Assembly (NCBI GenBank): GCA_012270065.1
Contig: JAAXJB010000034.1
Span: forward strand, 1 to 53,927
Length of the DNA: 53,927 bases
Origin: Rubripirellula sp.
Lineage (GTDB): Bacteria > Planctomycetota > Planctomycetia > Pirellulales > Pirellulaceae
Direction of reading: 5' to 3'
Made by a program: the position numbers and the translations under genes. The first letter of the stretch is position 1, and every line of letters starts with the position of its first letter. This document shows, piece by piece, positions 41,741 to 50,817 of the stretch. The notes under the pieces are model-generated. The model was not told the origin of the DNA. It searched no databases and saw nothing but the letters and a program-made list of their open reading frames with translations.

Positions 41741-44518
41741 TCAAGGCAGGACTTCGACAGTGATTGGATGGGTGGTCACATTCCCGTCGACCTCACCACG
41801 GAGAAAAAACGCTCTCTTGCCAAGTGGCGAAATTGGATCTGCAGTCAGAACAAATTCCCGTTCATTCTCGTTTTGCCGCACGAGCAGACCATTCAGGCCG
41901 ATGTTATCCACATAAACACCATGCGTTGTATTCCGACCCGCATTTTCTTTCCCGAAACTGACTTGGCCCTGGAATCCTTTCTTCCGACGTACAACAACCC
42001 GTGCCGTAACACTCTTTCCCCGTTGCACCTGTAACGTCCAGTTTTCTGCAAAGCCGACTTCACCTCCAATGGGTTGAATGGACGGCATAACACTTGGCTG
42101 CTCCCCGAGCTTCAGAACGCCAAGATCTCCGACTGCCTGTTCAACAGCTTCACCACCGATCGTTGCTCTGGCAACAACTTTGGGCGTAACGTCCCCTTCC
42201 CAGGGCTGGATATTCTCTGCTGCATAAATGCTGCCGACAGCATACCGTTGTCCACTTTCAATGGTGACGGGAAAGCTTGAAACAAGACCATCGGGCAAAT
42301 CCTGAAGTTCAAATGTGACAGGACCTTCGAATCCATCCAATCGATCCACGCGCACGATCACCTCCCTGCCAGCGCCCTTACGGATTTCAGCGTTGGGCTT
42401 CGCCACGGTAGCTTTGAAACGTGGTTGGGCAGGCCGAATGGCCAGCTTGTAGCCAAACTTCTCGCCACCATCACCACGGGTATCGGACACCCGAACGGTA
42501 TAGGCACCATCGCCAGGTGCCGTGAATAACAGGCGGCTGTTTTTGCCTGCAAGTCGTGATGGATCATCGTCGTTTTCATAGTAAATCCGGAATACGGGCA
42601 ATCCATTGGCAACAGATTTTTCTCCATTCGCAAGCGGTCGCACTACGTATGCTGGTTCACCCAGAGCATGGGTCGTATGCGACGTTCCAAAATAAGTCCA
42701 TCTGGTGCCCTCGTTGGGGTAAACGTTGTAACCCGAATCAGGTCCGCGCGGATACATCCATAAACGCGTAACCTCACCCCCGGCATACAGATAATCGTTG
42801 AGATGCATGTTCTGCCAATTGAACAGCCGAAAATCACTAATCTGCTTACTGTCTTTGCCTCGGAAGGTAAAATACGAATCTCGTACTGCCTGCAAACGTG
42901 TACGCAGCACGGGCTGATTGTCCGCGTCAAAGACAGCGACAAATGGGTCCATCTCACTTCCATCGATCGCATCAACATCAATCGCCCACACTTCCCCTTG
43001 GTTGACTTCCCAACGATATGCATCGACCTCACCACGGTCTGCAATGCTTCCTGTGACCTCAGCTGAACGGGGTACCACCAGGACAGTCCCCTTGTCTTGG
43101 CCGGTTGTTTTTCGCAGCTCAGCTTCGTTCAATTCTGCACGATCAACAATTTCCAGATAACGCGACTGCAACTTGCGCTGCATGGACGCTTCTGATGTTT
43201 GATGAGCAGGCAGCAGTCGCTTGATCAACTGCCCATTTCCCAAGGCGATCAGTATCTGGCCACCGTCCGCAGACAAAGCGAAATCCAAGCCTCGATCCGG
43301 AAGTTCCTGCACGTCGACGGTGGTCTCCCACGAATCCGTATCGATGATCTTCAAATCACCCTTTTCGGTTAAAGCCACCATCCTGCTGCCGTCGGCTGTT
43401 GGTTCGAATTTCAGCAGAGGATATTCATCAACAAAACGTGTGATCCGAATCGGATAAGTTTTCGACCGTTCTGTTGCAATCAGATCCCAGACACGCAAGC
43501 GATTATCTGAACTGGCGGCAACAATCAATTTTCCGTCATCAACAATATCAACGGCGAGCACCTCACCTTCCGGCTGACTGAGTGTGGCAACACGCTGTCC
43601 AGTATCGACACGCCATATTTTCACAGTTTCATCAGCACACCCACTGACGATTAATTCGCCGTCAGGCGAAAATGCGAGATCATAAACAGCACCATTGTGG
43701 CCTTTCATCGTCTGCAGCAATTCACCTGACTGACAGTCCCACAATTTGATATGGCGATCGTAACCTGCCGTAGCAACCATCTGTCCATCAGGAGAAAACC
43801 TCGCGGCATAGAGCACATCCCGGTGACCTCCAAGATCGTAAAGAAGTTTTCCGGTAGCCACGTCAAAAACCAGTGCGGTTCCATAGGCACCGGCAACACC
43901 GGAGGCGACAAGCAGACGACTTCCATCTTCACTGAATTCGAGTGCATTGACATTCTCGACCCCGCTCTTCGCTTTGTTCCACTCCTGAAGAACTTTTCCC
44001 TGTTCATTCTTGACCTGCACGACCCCAGTTCTACCCACAGCGACCATCATTCCGCCGTTATCCACTGCGATCGCAGTCAGTGGTACCAGAACGTCCGAAC
44101 TTGCCCTGATCATCGGCACGTTCAGATGACGCAACACCGGAGCATCGCCCTCTGCTCCGACTGCTCCCTGCTCGACCCAACGGGTCAGGATGGCAATCTG
44201 TCCCTCAGTCAAAGGTTCCTCATCCTTTGGTGGCATCCGAGCACCGGATTTACCGACAACCCGCAACAACAAGCGACTACTGTTTGCTTCACCAGGCGTG
44301 ATGACTGCACCAGAATCTCCGCCTTTGAGCAAAGCATCATGAGTCTCCATGACAAGGCCGCCTTCAGCATCACCGTCCGCGTGACAGGCAACACAGCGTG
44401 CATTGATGATCGGCATCACGTCTTTGATGAAATCAATCTGATCATCAGCCAAAACGACGTTCGTCAGACAAATGACCAAAAGGAAAACGTTGGCGTAATT
44501 GGGTTTCGGGAAATTCAT
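41741..44518 (-). CDS. secreted WD40-repeat protein with planctomycete-type cytochrome c domain
   Basis: A 925-residue exported protein. Signal peptide (YANVFLLVICLTNVVLA), then a haem c motif Cys42-VA-Cys45-His46 with the downstream GARMPP Met region (planctomycete cytochrome C / PSCyt1). WD40 blades follow (FSEDGSRLLVASG, FSPDGQMVATAGYDRHIKLWD, FSPDGELIVSGCADETVKIWR, DDGKLIVAASSDNRLRVWD, about 150-470). Then a pre-peptidase-like beta domain (GSIADRGEVDAYRWEVNQGEVWAIDVDA), and a C-terminal Ig-like part. ATG 44518 has GGAAG seven bases upstream. Last gene of the reverse operon, 62 bases after the DUF1549/DUF1553 gene. Confidence 0.9.
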   Translation of the reverse strand: MNFPKPNYANVFLLVICLTNVVLADDQIDFIKDVMPIINARCVACHADGDAEGGLVMETHDALLKGGDSGAVITPGEANSSRLLLRVVGKSGARMPPKDEEPLTEGQIAILTRWVEQGAVGAEGDAPVLRHLNVPMIRASSDVLVPLTAIAVDNGGMMVAVGRTGVVQVKNEQGKVLQEWNKAKSGVENVNALEFSEDGSRLLVASGVAGAYGTALVFDVATGKLLYDLGGHRDVLYAARFSPDGQMVATAGYDRHIKLWDCQSGELLQTMKGHNGAVYDLAFSPDGELIVSGCADETVKIWRVDTGQRVATLSQPEGEVLAVDIVDDGKLIVAASSDNRLRVWDLIATERSKTYPIRITRFVDEYPLLKFEPTADGSRMVALTEKGDLKIIDTDSWETTVDVQELPDRGLDFALSADGGQILIALGNGQLIKRLLPAHQTSEASMQRKLQSRYLEIVDRAELNEAELRKTTGQDKGTVLVVPRSAEVTGSIADRGEVDAYRWEVNQGEVWAIDVDAIDGSEMDPFVAVFDADNQPVLRTRLQAVRDSYFTFRGKDSKQISDFRLFNWQNMHLNDYLYAGGEVTRLWMYPRGPDSGYNVYPNEGTRWTYFGTSHTTHALGEPAYVVRPLANGEKSVANGLPVFRIYYENDDDPSRLAGKNSRLLFTAPGDGAYTVRVSDTRGDGGEKFGYKLAIRPAQPRFKATVAKPNAEIRKGAGREVIVRVDRLDGFEGPVTFELQDLPDGLVSSFPVTIESGQRYAVGSIYAAENIQPWEGDVTPKVVARATIGGEAVEQAVGDLGVLKLGEQPSVMPSIQPIGGEVGFAENWTLQVQRGKSVTARVVVRRKKGFQGQVSFGKENAGRNTTHGVYVDNIGLNGLLVRQNENEREFVLTADPISPLGKRAFFLRGEVDGNVTTHPITVEVLP

Positions 44519-44580
44519 GGTCAATCTTCCACGGAAGAACGTTGAGTTGGTGCTGGAGTTCCGTTTCCGGATCTGAAGCT

Positions 44581-47070
44581 TCAATGATTGAAGGTAAACT
44601 CGGTACTGGTCAAAATACTCCACGCAACATCCTGCATGGCGGTGGCCCGATCTTCTCCATATTCACTTCGTATGTTCAACAACCTGTCGAGTTCGCTCTG
44701 GCTTGGTTCCCGGGAAAGAGCTGCGAGAAACAGGCGTTTGATGATGGTTGGGTCGGAATCACCTGCCTCCACCATCAGTGCGATCCGGTTTTTCTGATCT
44801 GCCAGTTTCGGATTGAGTGTTTCTCCGTTTGAAAGGTGCAACACCTGAACCAGACTTGGTTCAGAACTGCGTTCACACTCGCAAGTGATCTCACGCGGGT
44901 TTCGGCCAAAGGTTTTCAGAAAGTACGAATTGACAGACGCATCAAAAAGTTCAATCGCACGGGTTCCCGGTTTATAAAAATCTGTTTTTTGCCGATCAGC
45001 ACCGGGAAACGCGACTTCATTGAAAACCGTGGATGTCTGAAGGACCTGATCAATTCCATCAAGAAGCACTTCAGCCATCAGTCGGCGTGGATAATAGCGA
45101 CTGAGGTACCGCGACTCATCCCTGTTTTCGGGCAGGGGCAAACTGCTTCGCTGGTAGGCACGACTGCGAAGGATGTGCCGCATCAGTACTTTGAGATCGT
45201 ATTTGGCATCCACCAGTAAATCCGCTGCTGCATCAAGCAAAGCCTCATTTGAGGCAGGATTGCTGAGCCTCAGATCGTCAACCTGTTCGACGAGTCCACG
45301 CCCGAAAAAATTAGCCCAAACACGATTGGCGATCGCGCGGGAAAAGTAAGGATTCGAAGGATCTGTCATCCAGTCCGCAAGAGCGATTCTTCGATCAGTC
45401 GGATCATCAAATTCAAGCGGCGGCGAGTCAAGTGGAGCCGGCTTTTGAGGTCGCCCGCGGTCCGGCTGAATCAACTCGCCTGAACTTGCAACATACAGCG
45501 TTCTCAACCCATCTCCATTACGTCCATCACCGCCCCAACCCTTGGCACGAACGCGTGAGAACAGATTCGCCATCGCGTAGTACTGGTCGTTCGTCCATTT
45601 TTCAAGCGGATGGTTATGGCATTTGGCACAACCGATCGACAAACCGAGGAATGCCTGACAGGCGTTTTCAGTCATCTGTTCCGGAGATTGATGCAGGGCA
45701 TAAAAGTTTGTCGCACCATTTTCATCACTGTCGCCCGTTGCAGTGAGTATTTCGCGGACCATCTGATCCCATGGCCGATTCTCACTCACTGCCTTCCTGA
45801 CCCATTCATAGTAGGTCCGCACTGCAACCGGCCGCAGACGAGTCCCATTGATCAACAACATGTCGCACCAGCGATATGTCCAGTAAGCAACGAAATCATC
45901 ACTCGCGAGCAACTTTTCAATCAGATCATCGCGGCGTTTACCAGCATCACCAGCAAGGAACTTTTCTCTTTCCTCAATGGTGGGCAAGCGGCCGATGGTA
46001 TCAAGGGTTGCACGTCTGAGAAACGCCTGATCATCACACAGCGGCGATGGTCGTAATTGAAGAGTCTGCAGTTGCTGCAGATTCAGTTCATCGATGAAGT
46101 TCTGTGGTTTTTCGTTCAGGAAAACGTCCGATGGAATATCGTTCGGGTAGGGCACCGTCATTCTTGCCAGAGCAACCTTGCTTCCGAACCACACCAGAAC
46201 AGCAGCCTCGCCGCTACCCTGCACCGTCAACAATCCATCGTCATCTACCGTAGCAATCGCCTCGTCCGTGGCCGAAAACTGGGACCAATGTGTTACATCC
46301 ACCTTCTCACCATTACTGTAATGAGCGTGGACAAGAATCTGAAATCGATCCCCGGGTTTCAGCAAAGCCGAGTCCGGCGTCACCGAAATCTCTTCAAGCT
46401 CAGCATCCGATTGAGATGGGCCCTTCGCACCATCAACAATCCATTCCGAAAGCACCTGATAGTCACGTGACCCCACCTCCAATTTCAAGCCTCCTTTGTG
46501 TGGGAGAGCTGCTGTCGGTTTAGCAAGAAACAGGCTTCTTCCGGGCTCAGTCAAATCAATTCGTCTCCCACGTGCCTTGCGGGTAATGGCCTGAAAATCA
46601 GCCTCCGAGTCGTACCCCCTGAGAGACAACTTGAATCCGCCTTTCCCTGCCAAAGCACCATGACAGGCTCCCATGTTGCACCCATTTTTGGCAAGAACAC
46701 TCTGCACATGCTGGCGAAAATTCCATTTGGCCGAGCGATCACAGTTGACAACCTTGACGCGTGCTGAGCTCGTGCGTCCCTGAACGGATACTTCGATCTC
46801 CGTTTCACCGTCGCGCAGGCCTCGCACCACGCCATTGTCAATTTCTGCGATTGAAGAATCCTTGACGCGGTACTCCGCTTCACCAGCATCAACCATGCTG
46901 GCGAGACGTCCCTGATCAACGTTTACAACCGATATTCGCTGGATATTTTCGGGTCCATGCAAAGTGAACTCTGCAGGCAACAACATGATCTCCTGCCCAC
47001 GGACTGCATCAGATGCCAATGCCAGTAAACCCAGCAACAAAGCGAAGAAGAATTTGAAACTTGAAAACAT
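44581..47070 (-). CDS. DUF1549/DUF1553 protein with Ig-like (Big2) domain
   Basis: An 829-residue exported protein (signal FKFFFALLLGLLALASDAVRG). A Big2-like domain (about 28-110; EYRVKDSSIAEIDNGVVRGLRDGETEIEVSV in pieces), a cytochrome-like Cys site CNMGACHG (Cys131, Cys136, His137), a second Big2-like domain (about 225-310), then DUF1549 (QLRPSPLCDDQAFLRRATLDTIGRLPT) with IGCAKCHNHPLEKW as a CxxCH site, and DUF1553 (ANFFGRGLVEQVDDLR, ILRSRAYQRSS). The family is nearly confined to planctomycetes and relatives; function unknown, though it is usually next to DUF1501. Middle gene of the reverse operon. Confidence 0.94.
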   Translation of the reverse strand: MFSSFKFFFALLLGLLALASDAVRGQEIMLLPAEFTLHGPENIQRISVVNVDQGRLASMVDAGEAEYRVKDSSIAEIDNGVVRGLRDGETEIEVSVQGRTSSARVKVVNCDRSAKWNFRQHVQSVLAKNGCNMGACHGALAGKGGFKLSLRGYDSEADFQAITRKARGRRIDLTEPGRSLFLAKPTAALPHKGGLKLEVGSRDYQVLSEWIVDGAKGPSQSDAELEEISVTPDSALLKPGDRFQILVHAHYSNGEKVDVTHWSQFSATDEAIATVDDDGLLTVQGSGEAAVLVWFGSKVALARMTVPYPNDIPSDVFLNEKPQNFIDELNLQQLQTLQLRPSPLCDDQAFLRRATLDTIGRLPTIEEREKFLAGDAGKRRDDLIEKLLASDDFVAYWTYRWCDMLLINGTRLRPVAVRTYYEWVRKAVSENRPWDQMVREILTATGDSDENGATNFYALHQSPEQMTENACQAFLGLSIGCAKCHNHPLEKWTNDQYYAMANLFSRVRAKGWGGDGRNGDGLRTLYVASSGELIQPDRGRPQKPAPLDSPPLEFDDPTDRRIALADWMTDPSNPYFSRAIANRVWANFFGRGLVEQVDDLRLSNPASNEALLDAAADLLVDAKYDLKVLMRHILRSRAYQRSSLPLPENRDESRYLSRYYPRRLMAEVLLDGIDQVLQTSTVFNEVAFPGADRQKTDFYKPGTRAIELFDASVNSYFLKTFGRNPREITCECERSSEPSLVQVLHLSNGETLNPKLADQKNRIALMVEAGDSDPTIIKRLFLAALSREPSQSELDRLLNIRSEYGEDRATAMQDVAWSILTSTEFTFNH

Positions 47071-47250
47071 GGGTAATCAACGGATTTAAAATCGAGGTAC
47101 TTATTCCTGCTGTTCAACAAACCCTGCCGCCAGCCACGTGCTCCAGCGAGTCCCCAAAATGGCCGTTTGAACAAGGTATCTCAGTTATCGAAATCACAGC
47201 ACGGGTCCGCCGGGCACTTCCCGAAATGCCCACGCGAATCTCCCGAGTTC

Positions 47251-48627
47251 TCAGGAAAACAACTCACGTACTTCACGCACTCCAAAATCAACCAGAGGAA
47301 AGGGGCGTCCTCCCGGGCCGGGCATTTCAGCGTGCAAATCGAGTCCCAGACTGTTGAAAATCGTTGCAACAATCTCTCCCGGGTTGGTAGGGCGATCAGC
47401 TGGAACAGCACCAATCGGGTCACTGGCACCGACAACACGCCCACCCTGAACGCCGCCCCCGGCAAAGGTACATGAAAAACACTGTGGCCAATGATCACGT
47501 CCACCAGCGGGATTTACCTTGGGTGTGCGACCAAATTCGGCGAGTCCACACACCATCGTGTCATCCAACAAACCACGTTCACTCAAGTCCGATATCAGTG
47601 CGCTGTAAGCCTGATCGTACATGGGAGCAACGATATTTTTCATGCCTTCGATCGTCGTGAACGGTTTGCTGCCATGGATGTCCCATGTGATTTCATTGAA
47701 GACGGTCAAAAATGTGTTGATCGTCACAAATCGAACGCCAGCTTCAATCAAGCGTCGTGCCAACAAACAGCACTGCCCAAAGCGATTCATTCCGTAACGC
47801 TCTCGTACCTTCTTGGGTTCCTTGGCGAGATCGAAGGCCTCACGTGCCTGATGGCTGCTCATCAACCGGTAAGCCGATTCAAAGTTTTTATCCAGCATCT
47901 TCGCGGACTCGGTGTTTTCAAGCTGTTTCAGCTTCCCTTCGATCGCCGCCCTCATCCGTCGTCGCCGATCGATTCGCACGTCACCCAAAGCCGCTGGTGG
48001 AAGCAGATCAGGGACTTTGAAATTCTCTTTGCTGGGATCAGCCATCAGTGCAAACGGGTCATAGGTCTTGCCCAGGAATCCGCCCGCCTGACCATTGGGG
48101 AGATTGCCGCCCCCACGTCCCATCGTTTCCGGAAGAACGACATGAGCCGGAAGATCACTCCGCCGGCCACGCATGTACTGCAACACGGCTCCCGCATGCG
48201 GATAATTCACGCCTCCCGTGAACTGCCTTCCGGTTTGCAGCATCTGCCAACCTGCGTCATGAACTGCAGCAGCCGTGTGATAGCAGGAACGAACGATTGA
48301 AAATTTGTCTGCGATAGCCGCGTGCTGTGGAAGTATTTCCGAAAGTTGGAAATCACCCCTGGTTGAAATGGGCTGGAATGGCCCCCGCACTTCCGCAGGA
48401 GCATCAGGCTTCATGTCAAACGTATCGAGTTGACTGGGTGCACCAAGATTGAAAATCATGATGCATGAACGCTGGTCTTTTGACGGATCAACATGCCCAT
48501 GCTCAGCGGCAGCCAGGTACTGCGGCAATCCCAGGCCGATGGCGCCAAGCGTACCCACCTGAAGGAAATCGCGTCGTGTGGACCCATTGCAGGTGTGAGC
48601 AGAAGCTTTGGTCGTCAAATTCAACAT
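47251..48627 (-). CDS. DUF1501 protein with Tat signal
   Basis: A 458-residue exported protein. Twin-arginine signal STRRDFLQVGTLGAIGLGLP, then the DUF1501 fold related to alkaline phosphatase/sulfatase: MIFNLGAPSQLDTFDMKPDAP, IVRSCYHTAAAVHDAGWQML, MVCGLAEFGRTPKVN and GGRDHWPQCFS carry the conserved Asp/His metal-like residues. Tat export means it folds with its metal in the cytoplasm (inference). First gene of the DUF1501 - DUF1549/1553 - WD40/cytochrome operon. ATG 48627 has GGAGG eight bases upstream, inside a stem-loop. Confidence 0.94.
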   Translation of the reverse strand: MLNLTTKASAHTCNGSTRRDFLQVGTLGAIGLGLPQYLAAAEHGHVDPSKDQRSCIMIFNLGAPSQLDTFDMKPDAPAEVRGPFQPISTRGDFQLSEILPQHAAIADKFSIVRSCYHTAAAVHDAGWQMLQTGRQFTGGVNYPHAGAVLQYMRGRRSDLPAHVVLPETMGRGGGNLPNGQAGGFLGKTYDPFALMADPSKENFKVPDLLPPAALGDVRIDRRRRMRAAIEGKLKQLENTESAKMLDKNFESAYRLMSSHQAREAFDLAKEPKKVRERYGMNRFGQCCLLARRLIEAGVRFVTINTFLTVFNEITWDIHGSKPFTTIEGMKNIVAPMYDQAYSALISDLSERGLLDDTMVCGLAEFGRTPKVNPAGGRDHWPQCFSCTFAGGGVQGGRVVGASDPIGAVPADRPTNPGEIVATIFNSLGLDLHAEMPGPGGRPFPLVDFGVREVRELFS

Positions 48628-48640
48628 GGAGGTATCCTCC
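48628..48640 (-). promoter_or_regulatory. Shine-Dalgarno inside a small stem-loop at the DUF1501 start
   Basis: Reverse-strand GGAGG-ATA-CCTCC directly before ATG 48627. The SD GGAGG can pair with CCTCC, so a 5-bp hairpin with a 3-base loop would hide the ribosome site. Confidence 0.55.
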
Positions 48641-48792
48641 AGTAAATGTCTCAGTGCAGAAATGATGTGACGAATCGTCTTTTCCCGATGGACAGCAGTC
48701 TCGCCCGACCGTGACCATGCTGGGAACGACATTCCTCAACAGTCTACCAGACGTGACGCTATCGAACTCACGGCAAGGACGTAATCTTCCCT

Positions 48793-48839
48793 GCAAATGT
48801 CCATTTGCCAAAAGCCAGGGAATTGGAAACCCTGCTTTT
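48793..48839 (-). terminator. stem-loop terminator after the CPBP gene, with adjacent inverted repeat
   Basis: Reading the reverse strand, AAAAGCAGGG pairs with CCCTgGCTTTT across a 9-base loop, with one bulge (48839-48810). It lies 105 bases after the CPBP stop. The neighbouring 48793-48808 is a perfect inverted repeat GCAAATG-TC-CATTTGC. Only part of the U tract is free, so activity is uncertain. The rest of the 316-base gap (48641-48943) should contain the DUF1501 operon promoter but none was clear. Confidence 0.5.
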
Positions 48840-48943
48840 CCTCGGACAAAGTGTGACTGTCAAATCAAGCCCGAAGAACCAAATCTGAAAACAGGAACCA
48901 CGCAACTTTCAAAGCTTCTAACGAGCATTCCGGTGATAACCCG

Positions 48944-49945
48944 TCACTGCAACAGGGTTCCCACCAGGGTCAGCGAATTGAGGACCATGTGCAACACGAT
49001 ACACGGGATCAATGAGCCTGTCTGTCGATAGAGATACCCAATGCCCAACGCTAGCACAAACAATGGGATCGGCGCTGCCCCCTGTCCCAAATGCACAATT
49101 GCAAAGATGAAGCTGGAAACCACGAGCGGCCAATACGAAACCGGTTGCCAAGTACCAACTTTTTCATTGCCCAGGGACAGAGCACTCTCGTCAGTTTGCG
49201 TGCCACTGTTTTCAAAGGTCCCGGAAGTTGAATCCGCCGCATGTTCGCCACCTGACTCTGCAAACTGGATTTGGCCAGAAAATCGATCTGCCAAACGTTG
49301 CAACCCTCCCTGAATCAGACCACGGAAGAGCAACTCTTCTGCAATGGGCGTTACGATCGCTGTGCCGAAAAAAAGCACTGCAAACACCTTCGGCGAATCC
49401 AGCTTTTCGAGCACATTGAGTACCTCATGTTCATACTGGACAACCAACAGATTCACCAACGCGCTGACCATCAACACGGGTGGCAAAATCATCACCGCGC
49501 TTTTCAGCCCGAGAACAAACATTGATCGATCAAACGAGAGTCCGATCTTGTTGACGTTACTGCGATCAATGTTCCACAACCACAGCAGAACCAGTCCAAT
49601 CGAAATGCAGTTGGCCAAACTGGAGACACCAAGAACAACGAACAGCATGTCGGGTGACTGCTCGGTGACACTGGCTCCCGGTTCGGGAAATTCATACCAA
49701 CCATTGCTGCTGGCGAACTGAAGCAGCAACTGACCAAAAATGATCATCGATCCGAACATGACGAACACTTCGGCGAGACCCCAGGTTGGGCAGTCACGTC
49801 GAGTTGCAGGCAACCACTCATCAGCAAACCCGCGTACTCCCTTACGATAGATCCGGGGAGCAAGACGCACCCACATCACGAAGCTGACACCTGAAACAAC
49901 GATGACCAGAACGTTTAACAGCAGGAATAAAAACTCTGTCATCAC
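48944..49945 (-). CDS. CPBP-family intramembrane glutamic protease
   Basis: A 333-residue polytopic membrane protein with about eight helices. Catalytic Glu pair and Arg in TPIAEELLFRGLIQG, His in IFAIVHLGQGAAPIP, and HMVLNSLTL as the HxxxN motif: the Rce1/CAAX-protease-like CPBP family. An Asp/Ser/Thr-rich loop (about 225-255) separates the motifs. Its start overlaps the pgsA stop by four bases, so it is translationally coupled to phospholipid synthesis. Substrate unknown. Confidence 0.9.
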   Translation of the reverse strand: MMTEFLFLLLNVLVIVVSGVSFVMWVRLAPRIYRKGVRGFADEWLPATRRDCPTWGLAEVFVMFGSMIIFGQLLLQFASSNGWYEFPEPGASVTEQSPDMLFVVLGVSSLANCISIGLVLLWLWNIDRSNVNKIGLSFDRSMFVLGLKSAVMILPPVLMVSALVNLLVVQYEHEVLNVLEKLDSPKVFAVLFFGTAIVTPIAEELLFRGLIQGGLQRLADRFSGQIQFAESGGEHAADSTSGTFENSGTQTDESALSLGNEKVGTWQPVSYWPLVVSSFIFAIVHLGQGAAPIPLFVLALGIGYLYRQTGSLIPCIVLHMVLNSLTLVGTLLQ

Positions 49946-50535
49946 TCGCCTTGCGCGTCTGACGATGTCGACGGATCACGAATCCCCCGGGCAGCAGCCC
50001 GACTGTAGTCAACACCCGAATAAACAGTCAGTGCAATCGCCGACCACAGAAAACCGAAGCTGAGCCACGCCAGCAAGTCATTTTCCGCATTCAACAACAA
50101 GATCAGGGAGGCTATCACCGCGCCACATTGCAACACCATTTTCCACTTACCAAGCTGACTGGCCGAGAAGTCGCCGCCCGCGCCCTCGATCATTCCCCGG
50201 AGACTTGTTACTAACAACTCCCGTCCAACAACAATCGTCGCCATCCATGATTCGACGCCCGATCCCTTCACTTCCACCAGGGCAATGAACGTCCCGCAAA
50301 TGATGATTTTGTCAACGAAAGGATCAAAGATACGTCCCAGTTTTGTCACCTGGCCGTACTTGCGCGCCCAATATCCATCCATCCAATCTGTCGACGCAGC
50401 AATGATGAAGACAATCAACCCAGCCAGATAATGCCCACTTGGAATCAACACCATAACGGCGATTGCAAGACCGAAACGAACGCTCGTCAAAGCGTTGGGT
50501 ACGTTGTAGATACTTGGGTTGGTTGATTCAGTCAT
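49942..50535 (-). CDS. pgsA: CDP-diacylglycerol-glycerol-3-phosphate 3-phosphatidyltransferase
   Basis: A 197-residue integral membrane enzyme that makes phosphatidylglycerol phosphate. Family signature DGxxARxxxxxxxxGxxxDxxxD is complete: DGYWARKYGQVTKL, then GRIFDPFVD. Starts YNVPNALTSVRFGLAI, as PgsA does. Four-base overlap with the CPBP gene downstream; 282 bases after rimO on the same strand, a neighbourhood (rimO, pgsA) seen in many bacteria. The gap 50536-50817 shows nothing recognisable. Confidence 0.95.
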   Translation of the reverse strand: MTESTNPSIYNVPNALTSVRFGLAIAVMVLIPSGHYLAGLIVFIIAASTDWMDGYWARKYGQVTKLGRIFDPFVDKIIICGTFIALVEVKGSGVESWMATIVVGRELLVTSLRGMIEGAGGDFSASQLGKWKMVLQCGAVIASLILLLNAENDLLAWLSFGFLWSAIALTVYSGVDYSRAAARGIRDPSTSSDAQGE

Positions 50536-50817
50536 GGTTCAAATCATCGTCGATATGCCTTTTCTACCACACTCAATGTTGTCGCTGATTGAGAGCGCCA
50601 CGCCAAGGTCCCTTCATCCAAATTGCCCTATATTCAATTCAGGCATCCCACTCCGATACAACGACTGTCAGACTGCACAAACTGCGTCGAAACATGAATG
50701 GATAGCATGCGTCCAAATCGTGATGCGAAGCATGCTGCAATGGCCTGAGAGCGGAACCGGGACCGCATCACCAGGCAAGAACGGCATAATTCAATCGATC
50801 ACAGTGCCTGTCGGACC

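Noticed and set aside
47491-48300. Forward frame of 269 codons opposite DUF1501
   Set aside because: Antisense to a gene with Tat signal and full family motifs; no SD or domain of its own.
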